From Agroathelia rolfsii (taxonomy: Eukaryota > Basidiomycota > Agaricomycetes > Amylocorticiales > Amylocorticiaceae), in contig JABRWF010000004.1 in assembly GCA_018343915.1 (NCBI GenBank), forward strand, positions 558,001 to 622,000: DNA of 64,000 nt. The letters run 5' to 3'. A program made the position numbers and the translations under genes. This document shows, piece after piece, positions 1 to 10,811 of this stretch (the stretch's first letter is position 1; each line of letters begins with the position of its first letter). Under the pieces are notes generated by a model, which did not search any database, was not told the origin of the DNA, and saw nothing but the letters and a program-made list of their open reading frames with translations.

Positions 1-528
1 TTTCTTGATGATTTGTTCTTTTAGAATAAGATGTGCGCGCTCTCGTCTCACTCTTCTCGCCCTGCCCCGTCTACCTACACTTGCTACTTACGCTGCTGTT
101 GCCAATTTTTTGTGCTTCCTTGCCCCGGCACTTGTTCTCGCTTTTATACTTCTTTTTTCTCTCTCATCTGTCATTTTCATCTTTTTTTCTCTGTCTCTGT
201 CTCATTGTCCTTGTATACTTGCTTTTCTTTCTCTTTTATTTTTTCTGCTTGCTGTTTCTCTTCCTTTTCTTCGGTCGGCTTTCTCTCTGTTCCATATATA
301 CATACGTACATACACACACATACATACACTGTACTAGGGGGTTCCTTTGTTTCTTTGTGTGCGTTTGTAATCTTATAATATGCTTACCCGCCACCACAGT
401 TGAACATGGAACATTTCAAAGTTGTCTGATTTATGTACTCGGAAGTTGTCTTTGGCTTGAGAATTGAGGTTACACGCACAAATATACTCATAAATATAGG
501 TTCTCGTACACTATTATTATTTATTGTA
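1..528. other. C/T-rich gene-free left edge
   Basis: The top strand is strongly pyrimidine-rich from about 40 to 290, followed by a short TACA/CATA simple-sequence stretch near 295-330. Overlapping open frames exist in all three forward phases, which is what low-complexity T/C sequence produces, and their products are Leu/Phe/Ser-rich without domain features. I see no gene here. It may be the promoter or untranslated region of a gene outside the window. Confidence 0.6.
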
Positions 529-1176
529 CAGTGCCCACCGAAAGTCTGTTACGCTTTTCGTTCCTTTTAGCTCATCCACTTCCACATCGTTTTGTTTCAA
601 GTAAAAATTCATGTAGTATAATATAAGTGTCCTGTATATGCCTATATAGTTGAATTTGAAAAATATTTGGTGGTTAGCTGTTGGTATGCAAATCAAATGT
701 GCCACTAAAAACCGCTGAAAAAAATATCCGTCAGTATAGCTTATTTTAATATGTGAGTATTTTCCCCTTAAACTTGACAAGTTGACTGGTTGGGTAGTGT
801 TTTGACTGTAATGGCCGGAAATACTACCAAAACACCACCCAACTAGTCAACTTGTAGATTTTCTAGCACTTCATCCAGTTAGTCAAATCACACAAACCTT
901 TTTTTTTTCAACTCGATTTATGCTATGTCTAGTTTAAGGGGAAAATACTCACATATTAAAATAAGCTATACTGACGGATATTTTTTTCAGCGGTTTTTAG
1001 TGGCACATTTGATTTGTATACCAACAGCTAACCACCAAATATTTTTCAAATTCAGATATATAGGCATATACAGGACACTTATATTATATTACATGAATTT
1101 TTACTTGAAGCAAAACGATGTGGAAGTGGATGAGCTAAAAGGAACGAAAAGCGTGACAGACTTTCAGTGGGCACTG
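529..1176. mobile_element. Foldback/MITE-like element with 251-bp inverted repeats
   Basis: A 648-bp element with terminal inverted repeats at 529-779 and 926-1176. Reading one arm against the reverse complement of the other I count about 8 mismatches over 251 bp, roughly 97 percent identity. The ends read CAGTGCCCAC inward and are flanked by TA on both sides (527-528 and 1177-1178), the target duplication typical of Tc1/mariner-type transposons. The centre (780-925) holds no transposase and contains a second, nested palindrome. The arms are translatable, giving near-identical open frames on opposite strands, but this simply reflects the palindrome. The element lies about 30 bp beyond the stop codon of the DUF4139 gene, so it probably sits in that gene's 3' UTR. 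It is presumably mobilised in trans by a transposase encoded elsewhere. Confidence 0.85.
777..855. repeat. Nested short palindrome inside the foldback element
   Basis: Positions 777-803 and 829-855 are inverted copies of each other, 27 bp with two mismatches, around a 25-bp loop. A third, diverged copy of the motif (CCAGTTAGTCAA) follows near 870. The inner hairpin is offset towards the left arm, leaving about 70 bp extra on the right side including a T-tract at 901-909. It is either a subterminal repeat of the parent transposon or a smaller palindrome inserted later. Confidence 0.75.
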
Positions 1177-1207
1177 TACATACATCGCAGTCATCAAGAT
1201 GATGAAG

Positions 1208-3562
1208 TCAGGTTTCCTTGGCCTCTATCCAGTTCACATGTTCAGGGGTTTTCACCACCCAGTTTGCTTCGAGATCAAGTGTCTCCCCAGCATCTATGGA
1301 TCCGAGCCATTCGATTAAACCTTTGGCCTTACCAGCATCACCATCTTTCCATTTCACAGAGACATCTTTCTTCACTTCTATCTCGCTGTCCCCTCCAGCC
1401 TCAGCCAGTCCTTCGGGCTTTCTCAGCAGAACTTTATTTTCCTTGTCATCCGATACGGGGACCCCGTCTTGGATACAGAGCCTCTCGATCTTATAAGAAT
1501 GTTTATTGCGGATCGATAGTTTGACGCGTACGTCGGTGGTCTTGAACGTGTCGGAAAAGCCGCCGCCCTCGGTTTGGGGAGGGGAGTAGTGGCGGGAGTA
1601 GGTGAGATGGACGCCCGGATCGGTGCCCAGCGTGCACTCAAATTCGTCTCCGATCTCGACTTCCTAAAAACAAAACAAAAACAAAAATTGATTGATTGTC
1701 CGTCAAATTCATGGTGGTCACGATTATAGAACATTCCAAGTCGACGGTGTAATACACACATACCTTGAGGGCTGTTATAGACACAAGATTATCATCAAAT
1801 AAGAGGTTGACGGGCCCGGTGAATATCTTGTAATCGCTAGTATTTTTTATCAAGCATCGTAGATAAATGTTTGGCTCCATCCACGGCACGGAAATGTGGG
1901 ATATCTTGGCATCAAACGACAGTTTCGCCACCGAGATTTGGTGGGGCAAGCCATCGCTTGGAATGGTAATCAATCCCTTTACGGCGTATATTAGTGAGAC
2001 CGAGCTTTTCATGACGACTACCGACGATGAGTCTGAGGAGAGAGACCATTGCCCCCGTTCATGCGGAGCAGCACTCCGGCTCTCAGGAGCCCCGAATGCA
2101 GCGGCAGGCTGAGGAAAACCCTCTTGCTTCGTGTCACCCGCAGTTGCTTGCGCTGAGTGGCCAAATAACGGCTGGAAGCTGGCCGTACCACCACCAAAGA
2201 CCCCACCGCCTGTATTACCAAAGGGCATGCCGCCTGTACTACCAAAAGGCACGCCGCCTGCACTACCAAAGGACCCGCCGCCTGTACCACCAAAGACCCC
2301 ACCGCCCGTACGACTGAAGCCCCCACCAAGCGTACTACTAAAGGTTAGACCGGAGCTGGAAGTCGCAACATTAGATAGCAGATAGCCCGAAGTCAGCTCG
2401 AGACACCGAGAATAGGTGCGAGAAAGATGTAAAATCATACTTGTTACTTTGTGACCATGAGTGCTGTGCAGGCATTCATTAGAGAGAGGGGGGGGGACGA
2501 GCTCAAGTCAGTTCTTGTGACTGTTGACCCGAGGTGCAGATATTACCTTCTTTAATGTCTGTAGTTTTACACCCTCGAACTGTGGAATCTTTTGAGAAGT
2601 ATTCAGATCATCGGATGAGGTGCTGAGCTTGATGACGGTATCCGACCAATCTTCTCCTGAGCTTTGACTGACTTGAGCATTATAGTTGAGCAAGACGGAT
2701 GATGAAAGTTTTCCATCTATAGTTTTGGCGTGAAGCTCATACACAGGCTTCCAGCTTGCCCGTGAAACAACTAAGACATGAAATGATGGGAATAAGTACT
2801 GTCTTTCTGTTGGGGAGGCCCAAGGCTTTCGTACCATAAGTCAGCTTGAGCTCGGCCTGACCATCATTTTCGGCTAGGAGTACAAGTTGGATTTGACCAT
2901 TTGCCTCGCCGGCCTTTGCTTTTGTGACACGCTCTAATTCTTCGATTTGCTTCTCTAAAGACAGTATTTCTGCGTCAAGCCGAATGTCCTCATCGATACA
3001 TTGCTCGGCCTTCTCTGAAAATATCTGGAGAAAGCTGGCTACTTGATCAGGCCCTATGTGGTTTTTTGGCTGCAAGTTCTCTCCATATTCAAGCAAGACC
3101 TGGAGCTGATGTTGTTGCACAGCCTTTTTTCTTGTCAGTGCAGCTAGCTTTTTTTGCAAAGTAGAAAGTGCATCTTCAGGTGAGCCCGAAGGAGGGAACT
3201 TTGAGGGCGATATATCATTGGTGCAAACTAGATCGCAAACACGGGTGTCTGGACCGCCTTTGATAGAGACGCGAACAGATCTCTTGTGAATTAAGCTAGA
3301 GAGACCTGTGAGGAGGACTTTGTTTCGTCCCGCCTGCCGATGCAGATGAAGATGCAGATAGTTTTAGATTAGCTCTGAGATATGCAAGTAATATTGATAT
3401 TACCTTCAATGCCAGCGAAAGCGATCGCGTAACCTCAGCCCTACTGGTGGAGACTGCTTGAAAGATATTCAGAGTCTGAGTCGTATTGTTCGAAGGGCTG
3501 AAAATAGTAACGGATTCAACGACGGTCTTGCTAGATGGAAATACGTTTTCTGTCAAGGACAT
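1208..3562 (-). CDS. DUF4140/DUF4139 domain protein (TIGR02231 type)
   Basis: The spliced translation has the layout of the eukaryotic/bacterial family TIGR02231 (sometimes called mucoidy inhibitor A-like; molecular function unknown). An N-terminal DUF4140 region (ESVTIFSP..., AEVTRSLSLALK, then NKVLLTGLSSLIHKRSV) is followed by a long coiled coil (about 2900-3170) and the beta-rich DUF4139 region with VVSRASWKPVYELHAK and LNYNAQVSQSSGEDW. The protein ends with the motif NWIEAKET before TGA at 1208-1210. Introns I can place are 3334-3403, 2771-2834 and 1664-1763; another lies near 2400-2550. Start chosen at 3562 (MSLTENVFP); an in-frame ATG at 3589 is possible. Between the coiled coil and the last domain lies a Gly/Phe-rich repeat. 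The 3' UTR carries the foldback element. Confidence 0.85.
2194..2337 (-). repeat. 24-bp coding minisatellite, FG/GG-rich octapeptides
   Basis: Six consecutive 24-bp units, the first starting CCAAAGACCCC on the plus strand, lie inside the DUF4139 gene. On the coding strand each unit gives an octapeptide of the type GGxxFGxT (for example TGGMPFGN, TGGGSFGS), so the segment resembles an FG-repeat linker like those of nucleoporins. Unit copies differ at several bases, and the period is a multiple of three, so copy-number change would keep the frame. It is probably a disordered linker between family domains. Confidence 0.85.
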
Positions 3563-4329
3563 GATGAAGTGTCGACGATGGACAAGCAAAGGACGTGATA
3601 AGTAGCGTAAGAAGCTATATAGGGCGCCTAACTGGACTCATGATGACAGGCCACAACTGATATACACTGATGCATAATCATTCTGGAGCACCAATGACTA
3701 TTTGAGTGGGCGCCGCGGTCCTTTGGTTTGTATGTCTGGTGATGAGGGCGATATCTGCAATAGCACTGTTTTACTTCACAAATTCCTTACGTCGTCTCAT
3801 TGCATTTCATAGGGTTAGAACCCGCTCAGAATTTTTAGATGAGCTGGAATTATTCAGCATAGTGAGCCATAGCAAGCTCTGCAGCATCGTTCGGTATTTC
3901 AAGAATATGTATTGAGCGGATGCCAATATGTGGAATAGGAGACGGAGAAAGAAGTGCGTGTAGGTGGCTAGGTATATGGAAGGGCCCAATCCCATGAACA
4001 TATAAATTACTCTGTACAAAAAGGAGAAGGAGAATGCTGGACGAACCCGCAAGGGAGGGGGAAAGCGAAGAGAATAGAATAGCTGCACATAATGTAGAAA
4101 AGAAGCGAAAAACACAAAGAGTGACGTGAAGGTGCAGGGAAAAAAAAGATGGATCTAGTTGTACGGATAAACGAAGGATTCGAATGATTGCTTATTGTAA
4201 TACTCGTGCAAATGCAAAGAGGGATGAAGGAGGATCGTTCAAGGTCGTATCGAAGACGGTGGGAATGGCAGTTGAGGACAGGACAAGGGGTGGTATCATG
4301 ATCTCGAGAAAGAGAGAAGGTTTTTTTTG
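3563..4329. other. Intergenic, no gene seen
   Basis: This 767-bp interval holds the promoter of the DUF4139 gene (next to 3562) and the 3' UTR of the membrane-protein gene ending at 4330. Short open frames here lack splice-consistent extension and have no recognisable features. Confidence 0.6.
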
Positions 4330-7114
4330 CTATGCTGAAAATGATGGCTCTATCCCTAGTTCTGGAACCGGGCGAGCCGGTATTGAGTTAACATCTACTT
4401 CGTAGTTGAGAGCGGCCGAGAAGGGCATAGATATGGACGAAGGGGCGATCAAAGGAGAAATAGATACGCCCGGTGAAGCTGTATTCTGAGCCAACAGCAT
4501 CCTGCGCTTGCGTTCGCTGACTTGCCATATCACGTCTTTTAACTCTTGCACAACGTCCTCCGCTCCTGGTCCCCACACACCAGGGTGCGATGAAGACGAT
4601 GAAGATGGTGCATGCTCTGATAACGAACCATTATCCTCGCCCTCACCACCAAGGCTCCGTCTGCTCGCAGACCTTACAGAAGCAGCAGCAGTACTCACCC
4701 GCTTCTCCTTCGCCTGCCTAATCCTCTCCTCCCGCGACAACTTGGATTTCTCCTTGCGAAACACCACGCCTTCCCCCGATTCACTCTCGAACACCTGCTC
4801 GATCCCCGGTGGGGGCAGATGCCGTGCCGAAGCCGTCAACAACAAATGCGCCGTCGCGTCGTCCAACTCAAGATGTACAGGTTGCTGCTGTTGCTGCAGC
4901 TGCAGATGATAGCCATCTTCGCTACTGTCCCGATGCGAACCTGGAACAGGATCCGTCGACTCTGCCCGATCCGAGTCGTTTTCGTCGTTTTCCAGCGGCG
5001 GCACGTCCTCCTCATCCCCTTCCCCCTCCTCACTAACCTCCGGTTTGGGTGGCGCCAGTAAGTCGAGTATCCTCTCTCGCCCACGCTCACACTCGCGCAG
5101 GGCCAGGCCCAGCTCACGCCGCAGCCGCTCGTACGCCTGCATCGCCGGCGCGTCCTGCGGGCTACTCGCTTCTCCAATCGCGGCAGCAGCGGCTGGATCA
5201 TCACGCCGTAGTGCCTCGACGCACTCTTGCAGGTTCTCGCGTGCGGCTAGGAGCGCCGACATGACGGTATCGACGTGCGTTGCGAAGCGCGAGAGATGGC
5301 TCGGCATGGGCGCAAAGGAGTTTATGAGCGGAGGGAAGTTAATGCCCTGCAGATTCAACCCGTGCGGGGATGGGGCGGAGGCGGCCGATGAGGGCGACGA
5401 TACCGATACGTCGGGAACGTCGGGGCTCGGGCACGCGTCGCGCTCGCGTTGATGCTCTGCCGTATCAATGGCTTCGAATAGGCGAGAAGAAGCGTCGGCG
5501 AGCGAGCTCATGAGGAGGCTCATGATGCTCCGCACGTCTTCCCAGTACCCTTCGTCCTCGTCTTCTTCGAAGCGCAGCGCGAGAAGATGTGCGCAGGCAT
5601 AGCGCTTAGCCTCCAATGCGCCCTGCAGTGAGAGTTGAATGGCGGCCGTTGACAGTGTGTGGCGCGAGCTTTGGCGCAGAGTGAATCGCGGTGAGCTAGA
5701 CAAGGATTCCGGGTGGGCGCGACCAGTTGAGGAGCCCAAGCCGAGCGTATCCATGCCGCTTTTCCGGCGCCTTTTACGCAGCTCGAGGGCGGAAGCGCTA
5801 AACAGCGGTTCGACGCCTGTTTCGGACTGTAGGAGATCTATTTCCTCTTCTCGGATGGGAGGTGTCACTGGCAAGGAGACGCTCGCCAGTCTTGATTTCG
5901 CTGACGGCGATTCGTTGATTAGCGCAGCCAGTTCGGAGCCCCGTTTTCCTCTGCGCTGCAGGAGCTGCATCGAGTTGCTGTTTGTGGACGCAAGCGAAGC
6001 GTAGGAGCCGTTCCACGTAGACCGTTTTGGACTAGGCGCGGGAAAGGCCATCCTACCCGGTGACGTGGGTGCATACATCTCGGCCAGCTGCGCCAGCTCG
6101 GTTGGAGCGGTGAGTGCCGAGAAAAGTTGGCGAATGTTGTCGCATTGCGTTTGCGTTGTGTGCAAGGATGAGCTAAGGGCTACGCGGAGCGACGAAGACG
6201 GAGATGAAGGCGATGATTGTGGATAAAAAGAACTAGAAAAATCCCTAAAATAAGTAGAGGTATAAAAAAAATACTATAAAAAAACTGTGCCTGCCTCTTC
6301 TCATCGCGCTCAATCATGCCGAGCGCATCGCACACAACTGTGTTCCAAACATCGCCAGCATGTATAAGTTCACCAAGGGCTTGCATGGTCTATTTGCATA
6401 CAATTCATGAGTCAAATGGTATGTCATTAGTGTGTAAAGAACAACACCCACAGGTGTCCGAATATCTGGCTTAGCTGGAGCAGAAGGAGGCTGTAATGCG
6501 TAGTGATAGTACGCTAGACCGCCCAAAAGAATGGTACCAGTTATAGGGAAAATGTATCCAAGTAGGAAGAACCCAGCTAGTAGTAGCAGAACATCTTGCA
6601 TTGTGAATGAACGGGAGAACAGGGGTGGGGGTGCATTTGAATCGGTTGAGGGCACATCTTCGCTAATTACTTCCACCAAGCGACCTGGGATGGCTGGGAG
6701 AGGTGTAGAGACACGTTTACTAGGTGTGCCGGGTACGACAGAGGAGGCAAGCAAAGAGGAGGATATGACATCGTATTTGAATCGTTCTGCAAACATAGCA
6801 GACTGCGGTGCAGGCTGAGGTGATACAAGCTCAAAAATGACCTAGCCACGAGAATAGCCACATTATCTCGTTCAGAGTTACTGGTTACATACTAAGGTCG
6901 ATTCACCACAAACCTCGATAGCTCGTTGCACAATCGGATGATGACCAACCCAGTACATGGTACTCTCTACGATGCCCGGACTTTCGCCTGCGCCTGGGAT
7001 AGTAAATGTAAGCTGAGCAAGAGAAGCAAGTGGAATGGACATCGGTGTGAAGAGCCACGAACCCTTGAGGTACTCGTCAAGAGGGTGTTCATCCTCGAAG
7101 ACAGGCTGGGCCAT
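4330..7114 (-). CDS. Vezatin/Inp2-like membrane protein, copy A (tentative)
   Basis: Four exons (7114-6914, 6841-6452, 6389-6295, 6244-4330) join in frame to 866 residues. Early in the protein is a conserved block FAERFKYDVISSSLL, then a membrane hairpin (LLLLAGFFLLGYIFPITGT followed by ILLGGLAYYHYAL), then a helical region with ALGELIHAGDVWNTVV and ACAHLLALRFEEDEDEG, and a long disordered acidic/Ser-rich tail with a short Gln run. The tail includes a charged helix (SREERIRQAKEKR). The layout recalls the fungal Vezatin/myosin-binding family (Pfam PF12632), whose yeast member Inp2 tethers peroxisomes to class V myosin; I make this link from layout only. A paralogue lies at 24.4-26.7 kb with the same blocks. 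The third intron uses a GC donor (gcaggc). The gene is divergent from the gene at 7550. Confidence 0.7.
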
Positions 7115-7549
7115 GGATCCTAGAGTGCGTTGGCCGTTGGTAGAATTCCGCAGGAGGGTGAATGAGCGACAGAGGACAACAAGTGGTCGATGTAGCGGGC
7201 CAAGGCGACGGCGACGACCGAATGGTGAAACTGAAGCGGATCGTGAGAAGGCACCCAGCCGAGGACGCTCTGCCCCACACTCGGCCGCCTCTTGCTCACG
7301 ACCGTCTCCCCAACACACATCACCTTCATCAGCAATCTGCCTACAAGAGCCAAGGCTGTATCAATCTCTGTGTTTATTCGCAGTTCATGGCTCTGCATCC
7401 AGTGGGAAATGGACGGTGATATTGTATAGGTATATTGATGATGCTTGGCAGTGGCAATCACGTGACTGACCCTTCCCAAGCGTCACACAGCCAAACAACC
7501 TTATTTCATTTTGCTTCCGGGACAAGGTTCGCAGTCAACCTGAACGACA
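7115..7549. promoter_or_regulatory. Shared upstream region of two divergent genes
   Basis: 435 bp separate the start of the Vezatin/Inp2-like gene (7114, minus) from the start of the IEC3/INO80E-like gene (7550, plus). Both promoters must lie here. I see no clear TATA box or known operator. Short frames that overlap the segment are not supported by splicing. Confidence 0.6.
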
Positions 7550-8354
7550 ATGGAGCCATCATCGACCACTGGCAGTGTTGCGCGTGCCAAGGTCTGTAGG
7601 ACGGCCTACTTGCAGAAGGGATGGAGAAATAATGATCTTTGTAGGCCTCATCTGGACAGACGATGACAAGATACAAGGAAAAGTGCGTCCCGTGATTCCT
7701 CTACTCGTTATCCCGCATCGCAAACACGATGTAACACAGGTCACCCACCACAGATACCAAAACCTTCGCGAGAAATACGAGCAAATAAGCCAGGTAGCGA
7801 GCCATCCTCCATCTAATAGCCCACTCTTCTGACTTATTTTGACCTTTTGCAAGTTGCATGAAGAGTACTTGCGCGATTTGGAGCTTGCAAATGAGAAGAT
7901 GAAGAAGCTACAAGCCGAAAATGAGTAAGCCATCATTGTTCTAGTGTATAAAGACGAAGACACAGTCTGATGCTGCATGGATAATAATAATAATGATTCT
8001 AGACTTCTATTGGACACCATGTATCTGAAGCTCCCATCTCAGCCTGACCTTCAAGCAATCCTACAATCCATGGATCCTGAATCCATTCCCGCCGGACGGG
8101 TGCCCATCCCACTTCCCATACCACCAGAGGGCACATATTCTGGCTTTCTTCAAGAAGAAACAGATGAATATCCGCTTCCTGCTCCGGAGCCGGAGCCGAA
8201 ACCGAAGCCTGCTCCCGAGCGAGAAGCGGCAGGGGAAGACGTGAACATGTATTCGTCCGCTCCTGAAGAGGCAGCCGCGCCAGCCGCAAGTGTACCAAAT
8301 GGCAAGAGACAGAGTGGCAGGAAAAAACGGTCGGTAACTGCACTTGTACGATAA
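7550..8354 (+). CDS. IEC3/INO80E-like INO80-complex subunit (probable)
   Basis: Five exons (7550-7591, 7645-7682, 7754-7793, 7854-7924, 8003-8354) join in frame to 180 residues. Residues about 25-75 form one coiled coil that starts RYKEKYQNLREKYEQ, continues LHEEYLRDLELANEKMKKL and ends NELLLDTMYL. This short arrangement, a KYxxLxxK start, a helix with E/K pairs and a terminal LLLD, is what I know from Iec3 of fission yeast and human INO80E, small subunits of the INO80 chromatin remodeller. The rest is acidic and Pro-rich (PAPEPEPKPKPAPE) with a basic tail GKRQSGRKKR that could be a nuclear signal. No catalytic features. Small coiled coils are easily confused, so the family call is moderate while the gene structure is firm. 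Confidence 0.65.
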
Positions 8355-10811
8355 ATGCGATCTGGCAAGTTTCTTTTCGTATTTTTAAATGCAAATAAAC
8401 AACACTAACGCAAGAACCACAAGGTTTTCACTTTCTTAATTTCCCTTCCTTGCATTTATTTATTCCGACATAGACGCGTCCAGACCCACGTCATATGGAC
8501 GCGGCTACATGTACATGCTTGAAACACTCTCATCTGACTCGCCCTTGACCTGACCGCGATAATCATCATGGCTTCTGGATCGATAATCCTTTCCACCATC
8601 ATTGAATCTTATTGTATTGTGTGCCCCCTTCCCTCTTCATTACCGAGGGCTAGGCGAACTCTACCCCACCCCCTGAGCGTGAAGCTCCGCTGATAAGTCC
8701 ATATACACTAATGACATTTTATTCTTTCATCGTTTCAAGATATATCTTGGCTTGATGGAGGCTCTTCAGCGTCTGGATGATGAGCGTGTCTTGTTCTCCT
8801 TTTGCACCAATTTGCATCAACAATTGACCAAATATCAATCAAAATACGCTTCTCTCTACCGTCGGAGGAAGTTTGAACCAGTGTGCCGTTCTTTCAAGGC
8901 GACTTTTTCTTCTCCATTTTGCACAAGCGGGGAAAATAGGGCAAGGGCGAGGGGGGTCCTCCAAACCCTGAGCCGAGTGTGCCCGCTCACTCTTCTTTGT
9001 TCAGACTCGAGCTTGTTGATCACGCTAATCAGGATCAGGTGGGCATCTATTGGCATCATCACTCCACTACAGTACTTGTACAGACTCCCGTTGAGCTCCA
9101 ATTTAGCTTGGCCACCCTCTGTCCTCGGCTATGAGGCCATTTACGCCCTTTATTCTTAGGTTCAATGTTCCCCTGCCTCTTCTTTTCTCGCCTAACTCGC
9201 CTTTATGCTTGCCTTTTCTGCTAGAGCGTTTCATTAGTGGCTTTGCTACCCAGGTAATTTGCTTCAATCAATTCTGGGGCTGTTAGCTCGACCACGGAAT
9301 TCGAAGCAATGGAAGCAATCAAGCAAGAATAGGAACGAGCTAATTAAACAAACAAACAAAAAGACACGTCTAACAAGCCTCATGTATAGCCCAGACAAAC
9401 CGACTCAAATACACAAACCGAAGAACACGCGATCGTGCCCTTGTCTTTATCGCCAGAACACGAGACGCACCGGCGGAGATGCTTTATAGTCAGGAGCAGG
9501 AGCAGTGGGGAGAAATAGCCTTTCTTTTGATCGGCTTTGCAGGAGTAAAACCATCATGCCGCTACTACTACCGTTCTTAGTGCTTGTTGAAGCAATGCGA
9601 TATCTTGCAAGTGATCAATTCTTCCCCGCTTTTCCCGACTTGTGGATTATTTCTCTTCTAGATTTTCTTGGAGATTATCATGAGCCTTCTGGGTCATCCA
9701 TATCCCTCCTTCATTATTCAGTGATAATGTGCTAGTACCTACTGCGTGAGTATCGGGGTGAAAAATCCCCAAGGATAAGTGCAGGGACGCGCGGCACGGA
9801 CCATCTTAGTAGAATCTACAAGATTGTCTATGCGCGGAATACGGCGGCTTGTACCGCGATGACCGCTGCATACCGTTTTCTCACGTCATGGACACAACGC
9901 CTTTGTCTAGAGCGCGATACAACGAACCGCAAGATGCCCCAATGTGTGTATACCAAACACACCTTCATGATAGCCGGCCAAATTTTTGTCTTCTCGCACA
10001 TTTGTCGGCGGCCGCGCGCAGACTAGACTTCTCTCGAGAGCTTTTTTCGCGCATGCATGTGCATTCGTTTTCATCGTGGCCGCTGGACGACCCCCGTTAT
10101 ACCGAATCAGTGGTCTTCTGGCTCCCGTCCGCCCGTAGACCCATGTACCCAGTACATGTATATGCCTTCGCCCTCATTTTTTGTGCGGCGCCGATTTTTC
10201 CTGAACGTTAATAGGAGAAAACTACTGGCAGTATAGGAAGCTCTGCGGCTCCGGCGGCAAGCGTTATCGTACCAATGGTACCCAGTCTACCTTTTAGCAG
10301 GATATCTTACGTTAGGAGATAACTGGCCACACGGACCTACGGACTCTATATGGGAGAGCTGCATGGGTGTGCGGTGGTGTCCATCAAAGACCGCGCAGTT
10401 GGATGCGGCTGAGTTAGCAGTCCCCGTACTGTGGTTCCAGCGGCTTTGGAGCACTATCAGCGCCCCTTCGAGCCTTTCTCCAGCGTTTCTGTACATTGTT
10501 TCTATTTCGTCTCACGGAGGTGCGCCCCGACGCCGACACAAAAGGGCGCTAGTAGCGAGGACGGGGATCAAGCCGAATCTATCCTCCCTTCGCTGCTCAA
10601 ATCATGAGCTCGCGATACAATTGCTCCGTGACGTCTATCACCACCATATTCTTCTTCGCCAGTCATACTGAACAACACATTTCCATCTTCTCTTCGAGCA
10701 CTCCACCTCCCTTTTCTCCCCTCTTCTCCTTCTTGGTTCTTCTCTCCTAGGACCTTCCATGTTATAAGATCCGATACCTCCCGTAGAAGAATAGAAGCCC
10801 AGGTATTAGGA
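8355..10811. other. Gene-poor interval
   Basis: About 2.5 kb without a supportable gene. A forward frame at 8752-9159 (starting MMEALQRLDDERV) is the best open stretch, but I cannot extend it by splicing or recognise it. From about 9750 to 10650 the sequence is richer in CpG than its surroundings, and pyrimidine tracts at 10680-10750 could be a promoter. Several copies of a short ACTGGYRG-type motif begin near 10225 and continue to 12.3 kb. Confidence 0.5.

Noticed and set aside
5..467. Overlapping forward frames at the left edge
   Set aside because: All arise from C/T-rich low-complexity sequence and give Leu/Phe/Ser-rich products in every phase.
517..1524. Two near-identical open frames on opposite strands (both starting MSSLRGKYSH)
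   Set aside because: They are the two arms of one inverted repeat read outward to inward; no family features, and the right one runs on into the antisense of the DUF4139 gene.
4508..6004. Several forward frames across the Vezatin/Inp2-like copy A
   Set aside because: Antisense to a long exon whose four-exon model sums to an exact multiple of three and matches the paralogue.
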